The position numbers and the translations under genes are program-made. From Lingula anatina (lineage: Eukaryota > Brachiopoda > Lingulata > Lingulida > Lingulidae), in NCBI RefSeq assembly GCF_001039355.2, contig NW_019775513.1, positions 1 to 64,000 of the forward strand: a stretch of DNA of 64,000 nucleotides, read 5' to 3'. The first letter of the stretch is position 1. Each line of letters opens with the position of its first letter. The notes below the pieces were generated by a model. It did not search any database and had not been told where the DNA came from. It saw only the letters and a program-made list of their open reading frames with translations. Shown here in pieces: positions 1 through 11,446 of this stretch.

Positions 1-10
1 GAACAGTCAT

Positions 11-41
11 TGTTATTTATTTATTTATTTATTTATTTATT
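11..41. repeat. (TTTA)n microsatellite
   Basis: This is a run of TTTA units at the left edge of the window. No gene structure is visible between here and about 480. Confidence 0.9.
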
Positions 42-1414
42 CAGTAGTTCTACGTTGTTTATGAAGTTGAAGAAGGTCTTAGCATTTTCATCATTATTTG
101 AAAATCATTAGATTTTAAACTGATCTTTAATCATTGGTAAAATATACAGTTAAAGACACGGCGATCCTTTCAATAAACAGAAACAAAACATATGATTTAG
201 AATGTAAATAGGCCTAGTAATGCAATTTTTATTCAGTCAGAAATTCTAAATTAGCCATGCCTCACGCTTTCCTACCACTAAGCCATCGCCGTGTAAATCG
301 GTCTATCAATTCTGCAAAACACGTTTTTTAATTTTCATATTCAGATCCTTTTCAGAATGGATACCGAATTTACCGACATTAAAACCCGCAAAGATGCCTC
401 TAATTTTTGGGTTATTCTTTTCCTTTCGGTCATGAGAACTCTTTATCGATTAAAAAAGAAATATACATATAGTTAGATAGCCTTATGATATAGCTGCGCT
501 AGTTGAGATGGGGAGTTAGTTCATACTCTTCTCTGTCGCAATTTCTGTATTGTTTACAGTTGCTATGTGCAGAAAGCGTGCAGCTGAGCTGTCTTGATTT
601 GAGGTGTCGGGTGACCAGGTAAGCTATCCGATATTAATCTGCTCATAAAAGATGATGTTTCTATCAAAGTAAACCACAAGATCCACGGTTTAATATTGAC
701 GATGTCTGAGATTTGTGTTTAGAAGTTATCATGGCGTTAATTCATTACGTATGCGATATATATGGTCTAATCGTATACCTAAACTTCAAAGAAAGGACGC
801 ATTTATTAATACGTCCGTTTTAACAAGTTTTGACAGAATTATATATCTTTTTTATACTCCCAAGCCTTTAATGAGCTGCTAATAGATAGATGTTAATATA
901 ATAAAAATGTTGGGAGAGAGACTCCTTCCCTCCCAACCAAACAAGTAAAGATACGTATACTGTGTGCTCTGTATCGCAAGTGACCGACTTTGCATTCAAA
1001 TTATGGTAGATCAAAGCATATCTTCATAATAGTTGAAGCAAAATTACAAACCCGTCTTATGCACAGCCTGGATGAAATGCGCTGATATGATACTCAAACT
1101 AATAAACCTTCATGTAGATGTTAGTTAATTATTGGAGACAGCCTGGGAAGGAAATGGACGGAGACATGGATTGATAGCGGAGACATGAATAATAAAACAA
1201 GCACGGTGTGTGTGTGTGGGTGGGTGGGCGGGGTAGGGGGGGGGGGAGGGGGGTTCGAAACTCGTTTCTTTTCATATTTATTCATATTCTGAATTATACT
1301 GCCCATGAATTTCGTTTATTTCATCGTGATCTTTTAAAAATTACTTTTTTTTATGCTACAAATATTTTTTTGCAGTTTATAATTGCGAGGATTGTAACTG
1401 AGTCAATTTTTATT

Positions 1415-1630
1415 ACCTCCACCAAGGAGGTTATGTTTTCACTCAAAAGTTATGGACTGATTTTGATGAAATTTTCAGGAACTGTCAGAAGTGGGCAAAG
1501 GAACAGGTGATTAGTTTTTGGTGATCCGGATCAATAATCAATCAATAATCAAATATATCGTGAAACGGCATTGGGTGGAAACCTTGCTGCCTTGGTGGAG
1601 GTCTGCGCTCTCGGAGTGCTTTTTCTAGTT
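1415..1630. repeat. Dispersed element with short terminal inverted repeats
   Basis: The element begins ACCTCCACCAAGGAGGTTATG-like and closes with CTTGGTGGAGGT followed by a CTGCGCTCTCGGAGTGC tail, so ACCTCCACCAAG and CTTGGTGGAGGT form an inverted pair about 180 bp apart. From memory, similar 'CCTTGG..GGAGGTCTGCGCTC' sequences are common dispersed repeats in aquatic animals, but I cannot assign a named family. There is no coding capacity. Confidence 0.55.
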
Positions 1631-1738
1631 AATCTATTAAATTATCTAAATTGGCCAAAAAGCTAAGGAACAAAATTGAAGATTGCATCACAATATGTAT
1701 GAAATATGAAAAAGACACAATGAGCTCGGTGGTTTTAC

Positions 1739-1739
<1 letters not shown>

Positions 1740-1782
<43 letters not shown>
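1740..1782. repeat. Poly(T) tract
   Basis: This uninterrupted T run of about 42 bases lies in non-coding sequence. It could be the A-tail of a minus-strand retroposed element, but no body or target duplication was identified. Confidence 0.85.
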
Positions 1783-1786
<4 letters not shown>

Positions 1787-2364
1787 TATACGAAATGCAT
1801 GCTAGAATTCACATATTAAAGGTAACCTACACGGGGTTTTCCAGCCAAAATCGATTTTTCATTGCTGCACCCGCCTCTACACTTCAGTTCGATACTTCAC
1901 ATTTCTACATAATGAATTCTATACGAAACAAAATTAAATGTTTTCCTGACATTTCACAAGAAAATAACGACTCCAGGAACCTTTATTGGACGGTTTTTAT
2001 CGTCTTTAAGGTCTGAGTTAGGGAATATAAATAACTTCGCAGGAATTTTTTTTTAAATGCGTACTGGTTTATTAGGCCAATAGCTATAAATTTTATGCGA
2101 ATATGTGGAAGTAAATTATTATTATTATTATTATTATTATTATTTCCCGCTGGCGCTTCTTTTGATACATGATATTTTAATAAATTTATATACGCTTATT
2201 AGACTTTAATATTAATAATATTAACAAGTTTTCAGTGAGAAAAAGTAACATTTATTTACCGATATCATATTCTATCAATAAAGATGAAGAGGTTCACGCT
2301 GAGTCTTTCATGAAGAAATAATATCTTACATGTTTTTTTTTCTGTAGCATAACACCCTCTAGAT

Positions 2365-2820
2365 ATGACGTCAACTTATCTCAGCTGGAGTAACCACAGA
2401 TGGCGCCAGCAGCCAGAGGTAGATCGACTCCAACGTCACAGATTCGTGCAGCCCCACTCTGGCCGTCTGCCCAGTCTCAGCCCCTGGCAAATAGGAGACT
2501 TGCACTATCAGATCGACCGCGGAGAGAAAGAAAGGGCCACTAAGAATCTGTTTAATGCCAAGGCTGGACTCCCGCTCTGGCTCCTAAGGGAGCGAGAGTT
2601 AACACACATCCGGGCCCCTGAAGGTCATGAACTTTACAGCCACTCCCTCTCAGGGCACAACAACCCGAAGTTTTTCATTAATTCTGGGCGTGAACTACCA
2701 CAACTTAGTCCTTATAGAAACAGCTCATTTAGGACATTAGAATCTCAGAAAGCGTTGCTCAAACATAAGTATGTCTCGCAGGAAAGGCGGAGAATGGCTG
2801 TAAGGGGGACCTATTGTTAA
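2365..2820 (+). CDS. Unrecognised 151-residue protein, possibly the coding exon of a two-exon gene
   Basis: An intact reading frame of 151 codons starts at ATG 2365 and ends with TAA. The product is basic and polar, rich in Arg, His, Ser and Gln, with no signal peptide or membrane segment. I do not recognise a family. Codon use and amino-acid composition look like real protein, unlike the low-complexity frames around it. In-frame TAA at 2350 excludes coding sequence just upstream. Pyrimidine-rich acceptors end at 2347 and 2362, the latter two bases before the ATG. A good donor (CCAG|GTAAGC) at about 619 could close a 5' untranslated exon, making a two-exon gene spanning about 0.5-2.9 kb. That link is inference. 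A possible AATAAA lies near 3500. It could equally be the last exon of a longer gene. Confidence 0.5.
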   Translation: MTSTYLSWSNHRWRQQPEVDRLQRHRFVQPHSGRLPSLSPWQIGDLHYQIDRGEKERATKNLFNAKAGLPLWLLRERELTHIRAPEGHELYSHSLSGHNNPKFFINSGRELPQLSPYRNSSFRTLESQKALLKHKYVSQERRRMAVRGTYC

Positions 2821-2823
2821 TGC

Positions 2824-2880
2824 GTGACGTCATCTGGATCGTACATTATTCATTTTACGTCATTTTATGACGTCATCATG
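2824..2880. promoter_or_regulatory. Cluster of TGACGTCA (CRE-type) palindromes
   Basis: Within 60 bases just after the stop codon at 2820 there are two full TGACGTCA palindromes and one ACGTCA half, and a further TGACGTCA overlaps the start codon near 2366. TGACGTCA is the known CREB/ATF site. Their role here is not known. Confidence 0.35.
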
Positions 2881-2899
2881 AACAAACTGAAAGTGCTCT

Positions 2900-4480
2900 T
2901 TTTTTATACATTTGGCTTGCATGGTGGTCGTATTTGAGGTACTCTGATATAGCCACATAACTCAGGCCAATCACATCTGCAGGTACCCCGGTACGATACC
3001 ACAAACACTGTGTGAAGGATGTAAAATTAAGGGAGAACTACGCAGTTTTAGTCCTTGTATTGGTTACACTGAAATAACCGTTCTAGAGGGGGCGACATTT
3101 CAGCTTTCCAGAGACCCAAAACGAAAAAATTAACTCCGTTTACTGGGACATGTATTGTTGAAAATCAATTGTGAGAACTGTGATGTGATTATAACTAGAG
3201 CCAAACGCCCAACGGATATTCAACCTGAAAAGTCCAATCTTAAGTTTCTTTGATACAGTATGTTTGTGCTTTAATTGTTCAAATACGTCTTTTGCATACA
3301 TATCGTTTTATGGCCTTTCAATATAAATATGCTTTCAAACACACTTTCTGAGTTTTTTTATGCCTTTGTTATAATTTTTCTCTAGTTCAGTACATGAAAA
3401 AATCAATCCAGGTATGGATGATAATGCTGAAGTTTTCTTCTGTGGAGTAATAGAAACGTTAAAAATCTATTCATTTCTTCTATGAAAAAATGATGTGCAA
3501 AATAAACGATTGAAAATGGATATAGGACCTTAACTGAAAACAATTATATTAGCAAGTTTATTATCAAGCTTCATATATAGCAAAAGTGCGTCACTACGAG
3601 ATAAACCGTGAGAATCACTTGACACTAGCGTAACCTGACTGTGATCCAAACGTGACCTCTCCGTACTCCCCGTAGCATAATATACTTTTGAGAACATGTC
3701 CCCTCGACACATAACGCCATCCCTGATAATGTAGGTTTGATTTAATAAAAGAATATAATGTGTGCATTCTACTACTACAAGCACAGTGGTATACTCTGGC
3801 TGTTACCGTCACCTGGTTGGTTTTACTACATCGGAATATTTTAACTTTTTTACCTACGCATGTCTTTACGTTTTAGAAATCAAATCAAAATCAGACATGA
3901 AAGTTCGTTTCTTCGCGTTTATTGGGAAGAGATGGGGTATCAGTTCTTTCTATCAATTAGATAGCACATTTCCGGAGCTATGTTTGTTACTAGAGCTACG
4001 CATGGGAAAATACGCCTGTCTCCTTAGTGGGAAACCGCCCACTGAATCATGTACACTGAATCAAAATTAAATTACTTTTTACCACCTAATTATTTTATAT
4101 TACGCTATTTATAAGTGAATTTAGGCAATTGAAGTTATTGAAATTGTTCACAATTTTACATACTCTTTAATCACGAAATTAACAACCCGACTTCAAGCAA
4201 CTGTATAAAAAGTGCTGCAATACCGAGGAATATACGAATATCTATGACACATAATTCATATTCATCTTTAATGACATAATAGAGTGGCCTCAAAAAACCC
4301 CGGAGTTACCAAGTCAAAGGAAAGTTAATGTCATAGGTGCAGGTATGTAAAATACTTCATAGCCCTAGGGACCGCAGTCTCAGCCAAGTAAAAGATGCCG
4401 TTTTTTGGTGGTTCGGGCACTGATTAGTTCTCTAGGGGTTAATTATCCCAGGTAATTAATGCATGTAATGCCGGTATCCG
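2900..4480. other. Non-coding stretch, nothing identified
   Basis: No open frame here has protein-like composition together with splice sites. The stretch may hold the 3' untranslated part of the 2365-2820 gene and the promoter of the ZP-domain gene. A potential 5' untranslated exon ends at a donor at 4566 (AAACAG|GTAACT). Confidence 0.4.
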
Positions 4481-4999
4481 TGGTTGGTTTAAACGAAGAG
4501 GTGAACAGCGAAGAGACGGTCTTTTCATTGCTCAGTCGGTATGTGTGGATGGACGGATTGAAACAGGTAACTTTGAACAGTTTATCTTATTTCCTTCCTT
4601 AAATATCATTTATCGACTCATTTGTAGCGTTCTAGATATAACGTCTATTTGAATGGGGTAATTCTTACATTTGAAGGGTTTTAATCAACTTTCTTCAGAT
4701 GCTGATGCTCCATTCAGATCAGTTAAATTTGTTTGAAAATCGATTTATCGTTCTGATTCAGATTTAAGGAAGTTTTAGATACTCTTTTCTATGTTCTGTG
4801 TATGCGGCGTATCCAGGTAGTCATGGATCACAGTCATTACTGATTTATAGCCACAACTGACTGATTTTGTATCATTTCAATGCGAGGGTAAGGCATATGC
4901 ATCATGCATGTAAGATTTCTTTCCGTCTATAAATCTTTCTTTCAGTTCAGTCGGTTGGTTCTAATGGTGTTTTTCGTTGTTTGCAAACTATTCGAACCC

Positions 5000-6235
5000 A
5001 TGGCGCGAGGAGATATACTTCTAACTGCATTCACAGCTATATTGTTGGTAAGAATTTTCTTTCTCGAGGAATGTGCTCGTTTATTTCGAATATGGTCAAA
5101 CAGTGTGTTAATAGTTGGTGCTTGTGTGTGCGTGTTTATGGCAGTGTATATGTATATGGCACTGTTAAACATGGTAGATCTATTCTATCTGATTGCTTTA
5201 TCCAGAAACTCTAGGTTTGAAATTCTGTGAATACATAAATAAGATTACGGTAACCATGTACGACAGACAACAACATTACGAAAACAATCACTGTATATAT
5301 TTGATATGGGGATGACTGTGGCGGTGACTAGCGCTAATTGATGTATTGGGTGCTGCTGTTGGTGTGCGATACATTTTCACATTTTTATTTAAGCAAACCG
5401 TCTTTTTGTGCTTTTTGGTAGATCTGTAGAACTTAACTGCTTTTTCAACATAACCTTCACCCAAGCAATTTTACCTTTGCGTAGGATCAACACATGTTTA
5501 ACACCATGCGAAAAGTGTAGGCCTACACTTTCCCCTGCTAGTTTATGTTTGTCTATTCATTCAAAATATTGGGAAAAAACTAAACCACATTCCTCTCCCT
5601 TTCTCTCTTTTATTTTATAATGAGGGATACGCTAAGCATCCTATGGATTTTAAGCAAATTTTCAGTAATACAAATTATGTTTGAGAGGTTTTGTGTCTCT
5701 GTTGCAACAGATGATGTGGACAAGTCGCGCCACGGAAGTCGATGTTGGAACCGCGTGTAAGGTAAGTTACAAAGGATTTACCTACAGTTTAATCATTTCA
5801 TGTTTTATGTAGTAGCTTGACAATCCATGTACCTGTGCCTTTCCTTGCATAATGAATGTCGGCCTATCTGTCCCGCTTTTTTCAACTACTTGCCTTCGGT
5901 GCTTCCCTTCAGTATTTCCCACATCGATGTATGTATCAGCGCTAGCAGCGACACAATTGAATACCTCATGTCTTATTCCTTAGTATTCGTCTTTGTAGCT
6001 ATGCCAAGCTGGGGCAGAAGTCATTGCACCGAGAGGTAAGTGATCAATTTTTTCATTTCTGTACTTTTTATAAGATTTTCATGTTAATATTCGCACTAGA
6101 GACGGTGCTTGACAGTTCTTGCATGATACGTGTTCTAGATTTAGCCTGAAATACGATACGATATTATTGTGCAAGAATTCAACCGGCTAAATTATCTTTT
6201 AAATTTTATGACGTCTCTCTTTCTCCCTCTCCCCC

Positions 6236-6270
<35 letters not shown>

Positions 6271-7780
6271 GCGCGCCCACATTTTCGATACTTTCATAAT
6301 GACGTTGAAGTAAAATATGTCAAGTAGATCGTTGTATAAATCAAAGAAATCGAAAATACAATGATCCCGCCTTACCCTAACCCCACAAAACATAAGAAGG
6401 ATATGTATTTGTTTATGCTTGCAGCCTCGTTTTCCTGTTCACGCAATCCGGACGAGCTGGTAGTGTCAGTGACGGACAGCGAGGACGTGACCATCCGGGC
6501 CGTGTACGTGCAGGGAAAGCGATCCATAGAGAACTGCGTAGCCAAGGAAGGGAATGGCTCAATCTATAACCCGCATAAACTGGTCCTGAACGCTTCCTTT
6601 CAGAACGAGTGTGGCATCATGGTGAGGGTTTTTAACATTTTTAGTATTTTTTTAACTATCGTCACGGCATTAATTATCTATTTGAAATCTAGGGTGAATG
6701 TTCTATGTTATATAAATAGCGACTCTTGTACGACGGTTAACTCTTTTAAGTTAAATACTTTTTAAAAAATTGTATTAGGTGTAATAAATTACGTCTTCAG
6801 ATGTGACAGCACAGGGGGCTAAACCTGCATTGCTTTAGTCCTTTTCTTTAACCAAGCTATACTGTTTCCACAGGGTGACGGCATGCCTGAAACCCCATAC
6901 ACAGTTACCGTCCTCGCGGTTCGCAGTCCGAAGATAGAGACATCGCACGACTACGCCTTTCTGCTCTCCTGTGAAACCGTGACAACCACACAGACCGTGA
7001 TGAGGGAAGGAATGTCCATACAGAAGCTGTAAGTACTGCAAAGCACAAAGAATTGTATTTTGTGTAACAGCATTGTGTTTGGTGTGGCACCATTGCGTTT
7101 GGTGTGACTGAGTGGTGTAGAAGGCGGGTGTTTGCTGCGCAAGTGCGAGTGGATTTTTTTCGATGATTCAACTATTTTTTGGCAAATTCCTACTCCTCTA
7201 CAAAAGAAAAAAATTGCTTTACTGGAGTATAAATAAAGCGGCCTGTGGAAGACGCTTAGGAGTAGTTTTCGTCCTCTCCCATTCAGCTCTTGATCAGTCT
7301 TCCTACACATTCATAAATTAAAATGATTATTTTAGGCAATATATCCAAGAGGCAGCTAATAAAATCTCAGAGCAGGTGAAGATGGATCTGGTTGACATGA
7401 CAGTTAACGCAAGTGGTCTTCCCTTTGATGAGCCTGTCATCTCTTGTGTTATGGGAAGACCAGTGGCTATACGCATCACACTAACGCCCTCTGGTAGTAG
7501 GTATATTATTATGTTATATGGATAGTGGCGCCAATTGCCAAAATGATCACAAATTGAGCACATAAAATCCATTTTTTATTTATTGCCTCCATATTTCAGC
7601 TATCGGATTACAGATAATTACCCCGTTTTTCGTTAAAGATTATCCCGATCACCAACGTTCTCTTGAAAATATTTTTCGTTATTGCGTGCTTTTTGCAGAT
7701 GCCAAAGGTATCCACCCCATCAGCTGCGTTATTGCCCCAAGTATCTCCAAGCGGTCATATCTACAGCTGCTTCAAAATAG
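5000..7780 (+). CDS. ZP (zona pellucida) domain secreted or membrane protein, 3' part missing
   Basis: Seven exons join in one frame: 5000-5047, 5711-5761, 5999-6035, 6425-6621, 6874-7028, 7336-7496 and 7699-7780. Phases agree at every junction. The first encodes M-A-R-G-D followed by a hydrophobic run, a typical signal peptide; its exon probably begins at the acceptor at 4946. The mature region has spaced cysteines and the ZP-N layout: a Cys-Ser-Arg start, a VTDSEDVTIRAVYVQGK strand, a Cys, a central Cys, then a YTVTVLAVRSPKIET..HDYAFLLSC segment. ZP domains polymerise extracellular proteins into matrices, cuticles and egg coats. Exon 3 is only 37 nt. Exon 6 has three possible donors; I chose the one that keeps the downstream Cys-containing frame. 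The ZP-C half, furin site and membrane anchor were not found: the sequence after 7780 contains an N at 7872 and repeats. The gene may be broken or the assembly wrong. Confidence 0.72.
6239..6276. repeat. (CT)n followed by (GC)n
   Basis: A pyrimidine run of about 14 CT units passes into GCGCGCGC. It lies in the intron before ZP exon 4. Confidence 0.9.
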
Positions 7781-8960
7781 GTAAACAATGCAGACATACA
7801 TCGATCTCCCACTCATTACTCAATCACAGATATAACTAGGTTTAACAAAAGGGCAAGCCTCTTACATTAAANTCCACTTATCGTGTTATCGGTGCTGCAA
7901 ATATGCTGAAAAAAGTGAAAAAACAGCATAACTTCCCTAAAAATGGCCCGATCATGCTGATTTTCGAACTTGACCTGCGTATTAGGAATATTCACCAGTT
8001 CTGTAAGTTTCAAGCCAAAAGAAAAAACGGTGTTCCACTTATCGTGTTATCGGTAAAAGTGCACGACGGCGACGACGGCAACGACAGACGCAGATGATGG
8101 CTATATGTACAGACACATCTGTGTCTGTACATAATAAAAAGATTGCATTTAAGGGTCCGTCTTCAGGGGTGAGGCTTAAAACCAATATAGGATAAACTGA
8201 GAATAGTGAATACGTTTTTTTTCTTTTTTTTGTGCCAGAGAGACGAACTTCCATTAAGTGAACAAGAGTCCAATATCAACAAATTGGTAATTGGTTTTTA
8301 ATATAATGAAAGATGCTATTCATCTTCGTATTTTTACGGAGACTCCATTGTGTAGTTCATGTTTAGTTGTTCTAATGAGACATTTAATAAACACAGCTTA
8401 TATCCAACTGTGACGTACGTTTTTGACTGGAGGGTGGGCAGTATTTCTGACAGCTTGTATTCTTGCATAAAGGGGAGTCGACATTGTCTTACCAGAACGA
8501 AGTTCACTTCTTCATTCTCTTTCATGTCCCATAAAAACTTCCTTTTCAAATAAGAGTTATCTAATATTACGCCAGACCGACACTGTTTAACAAAGTGATA
8601 TAAAGCGATGGATAAACACAGAATACAAAAATACATAAGAATTGCAAATAATTTATTAAAATCTAACTTCTGTCAAGAAGTTTAAGCTTATTTGAATGAG
8701 AATATAAGTTACAACAAACAATCTAAAAAGACAACTCATTTTTTGGAAACCTAATAAAAAACTTTCATCAGAAGTCTTGCTTGATGCTTTTGTTTATTTT
8801 TTCTTCAGAAAAAAAAAACTTTCGTAAACTAAGGTAAATAACACTAAAACCTTAGACATCTTAAAGCTAGCTAAGAACATTGTTAAAAACTTCACACATG
8901 AACAATGGGATTTTGATCTAATTAATGAAACAGCCCATATATAACTTCACGATCTAAGAC
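7781..8960. other. Repeat-bearing gap region with assembly N at 7872
   Basis: An N lies at 7872. A 21-base sequence beginning TCCACTTATCGTGTTATCGG occurs right after it (7873) and again at about 8035. The segment 7900-8100 resembles dispersed intronic repeats I associate with mollusc genomes (memory only). No continuation of the ZP gene is visible. Confidence 0.45.
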
Positions 8961-8961
8961 A

Positions 8962-9775
8962 TCACTGAATGGGAGCGTCACATCCAATAAGCCGTCTTAC
9001 ATAGGTGGCGTATTGGTCTCCGTAAGTTTTCTGGCACAGGCCGAGAACATGAACTTTGACCTGATCTGACCAAGCGAGAACCTGTTTATGACAACGTTCA
9101 AAATGCTCTCTGTATTCATCCACGCTCTGGCCGGCCACTAATTGAAGCGCGTGCGGGTTTACGGCGCCAGGACTTATTTTGGCAAACATAACTTTCCTGG
9201 ACGATTTCAAGATTTTCCCTAGTCCTGACATATCAAGGTGAGCCATGGCTTGCTGGACCTTGAAAAGAGAAAGGGTGGGATCGCTGAAAACTTTTAAAAG
9301 CGAAAGCAAATATAAAGGGCCTTTTCGTATATTAAATTTGGTAAAAATGTATACATGCTAACTTACTTTAACTTTTTATAAAACTTATTTTACTTTTTCC
9401 TTTTACAACAGCAATTCAAATATTTTATCTTTATGATCGGAAAAAAAATTTATGGCCCACTTCACTTTTTCAAAATAACGTTACCTCTGGGGCAGTGTAC
9501 ATTCGCCCCGTGCGACAGGAGGAAAATGTCCTCTGTAGCCCTCGCACCGACACCAGCGGGCCGCTGAACTTAAGGATACGTAAAGTGAGAAAGTTCAGAC
9601 TCTCGTCCGTCAATGGCTTGGTGTCGGGGTGAAAAGTCAGAGTTTCCAGGTGGTCTGCCCCTGCCAATTCCGCCACCCCGTACTGGACCGTATTTGCTGT
9701 GGATGACGGCAAGAACATGTCAGCTGGCGTGGACATATCGTTTCGACGACACGGGAAGTGCGGTGGGTGGGCGTG
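8962..9775 (-). CDS. Unrecognised two-exon gene fragment
   Basis: Two minus-strand exons join in phase 0: about 9775-9485, ending TACACTGCCCCAGAG|GTAACG, and 9258-8962, preceded by a strong acceptor (CCTTTCTCTTTTCAAG). The stop is TGA at 8964-8962. The joined product is about 195 residues, the end of a longer protein whose upstream exons I did not find. Exon 1 contains a hydrophobic/basic stretch LTLRILKFSGPLVSVRG. Exon 2 encodes VQQAMAHLDMSGLGK, a helical region around QSVDEYREHFERCHKQV, and ends GCDAPIQ. I recognise no family. A GT-rich frame on the opposite strand is a shadow. The gene could be the 3' end of a transcript starting beyond the fold-back element at 10.8 kb. Confidence 0.5.
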
Positions 9776-10041
9776 TCTGCTTGATATTTGGAGCTAAAAG
9801 GGAAAAATACATCTTGGTGATCTGTTGAGTTATATATTATGAACACATATCACATGGATATCATGATGCCCTGTGTTAAAATGTATGGCAAGTGAGTTAA
9901 CGTGTAGAATTGGTTTCGGAGTTACCTAAAACCGCTTGTCAAATAATGATTTTGTTTATTGTCAAAAATGGATATGTAATATCAAAGATAAAATGCATAT
10001 AATATCATTGATTCAGCATCAAATTTCATTGGCAACATCAG

Positions 10042-10180
10042 TTAAAGGTATAACAACTCTTCATTTTGGCGGGAAAAGTGCTAAAAAACGGACTTTGATG
10101 GGGTAAATGAAAACTTTTTATAACGGTTAATGAATCCGTTCTGACATTCAAAGTTTGTCGCTCGATTTTTTAAGTGTAGT
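10042..10180. mobile_element. Left-end fragment of a TTAA-flanked MITE
   Basis: This segment begins TTAA-AGGTATAACAACTCTTC and continues with sequence similar to the complete element at 63261-63597, including a shared ACATTCAAAGTT block. No matching right end was found nearby, so this is a truncated copy. Confidence 0.55.
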
Positions 10181-10759
10181 TTTTGTCTCTTATTACTGAG
10201 GTCTATTTTTGAGCCTCTCATACAAAGTCAATGGCAGATCATTCTGAAGCAAACCTTTCCAAACAGCCGTTGGACACGGTAAAGCGGCACGACAAATGTG
10301 GATGGAAACTTGTAAAATTAATTTTTTTATTATTCCTATTTCACAAGCAAACAGTTAATGAGAAAGAAATGGGTTTAAGGACAATAGGGCAATTTGGTTA
10401 TATTCGCAGTCTAACTCGAAATTGATTGTTTAATAATTAATGGAAGATCAACGTCGATACGCGAAGGAATCGTTACAAAAATTACAGAAGGAAAAAAATC
10501 AATTTTTGTTGACTTATATTATGAAAGACGCTAGTCAATGGTTAATACAGTGTATATCAAAATAGAAATAAAGATATATAAATATATCTATTGCAAACTC
10601 GTAGGCATTGAGAATGACCACAAACTTGATGAAATACACGTATAAGTAAAACGTAAGAATTAATTGCAAAATTGAGATTTATTACATTAAAAAGCACCAA
10701 TTGCAATACAAAACCTAAAAGAATTTGAACATGGGTTGTTTAGTTACGTACCGTGCATA

Positions 10760-11010
10760 GACTGCGTTCACATGAAAAATCTATTTTCTAAAAATCTATT
10801 TGCGGTATCTTGTGATCACAGTCTGTGCCCTGAATACCCCACGGCGTAATTACGGGCAGCGCGAGCCAGTTACTTCCAAAGCTGTAATTAATTCTCGGCG
10901 CTGCCAGTAATTACGCCGCGGGGTATTCAGGGCACAGACCGTGATCACAAGATACCGCAAATAGATTTTTTTAGATTTATAGAAAATAGATTTTTCATGT
11001 GAACGCAACC
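10760..11010. mobile_element. Fold-back MITE with about 100 bp arms and TA target duplication
   Basis: The two halves are near-perfect reverse complements: the left arm runs from GACTGCGTTCACATGAAAAA to about 10862, the right arm from about 10888 to 11010, ending TTTCATGTGAACGCAACC. They share long blocks such as CAAGATACCGCAAATAGATT. A TA dinucleotide flanks both ends (10758-10759 and 11011-11012), as expected for Tc1/mariner-type insertion. The centre is only about 25 bases, so the transcript would form one long hairpin. There is no coding capacity. Confidence 0.8.
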
Positions 11011-11446
11011 TAAGATTAGCTACTGTACGAGTGTTGGTACCTTTAAGTATGTTGACTGATTAAGCATGTCTAGATACACACAATTATATTGTGTTACATC
11101 GAACAGATACCGGTACATTACCAATGTCTACAATGTTGTGAAATGATTTTATATAATAAAGAGTGAAAAAGAGTGAAATATGATATCAAATTTTTAATGA
11201 TGTCAACAAAGAACCACATATCTGGGGTTTATGAATCTACTGCTAACTGGACAAATGGGATTGTCAATAAAAATGGGCTTGTCAATAAAAATATAAGATG
11301 CCCTCATCCATGGGGACTACATAGAATTAGCATCAATTGTTAAGTGATTGGTATTTTTAGTTTGTTTAATGTGTAGATGTTTTTATTGTATATATATTGT
11401 GGAAATATGAGCTACCCGATGATCTGTGGCATGAATTGAATGTCAT

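Noticed and set aside
1121-1306. Minus-strand frame with a run of prolines, threonines and histidines
   Set aside because: It is a translation of a GT/GGGG-rich microsatellite and has no supporting splice sites or protein-like composition.
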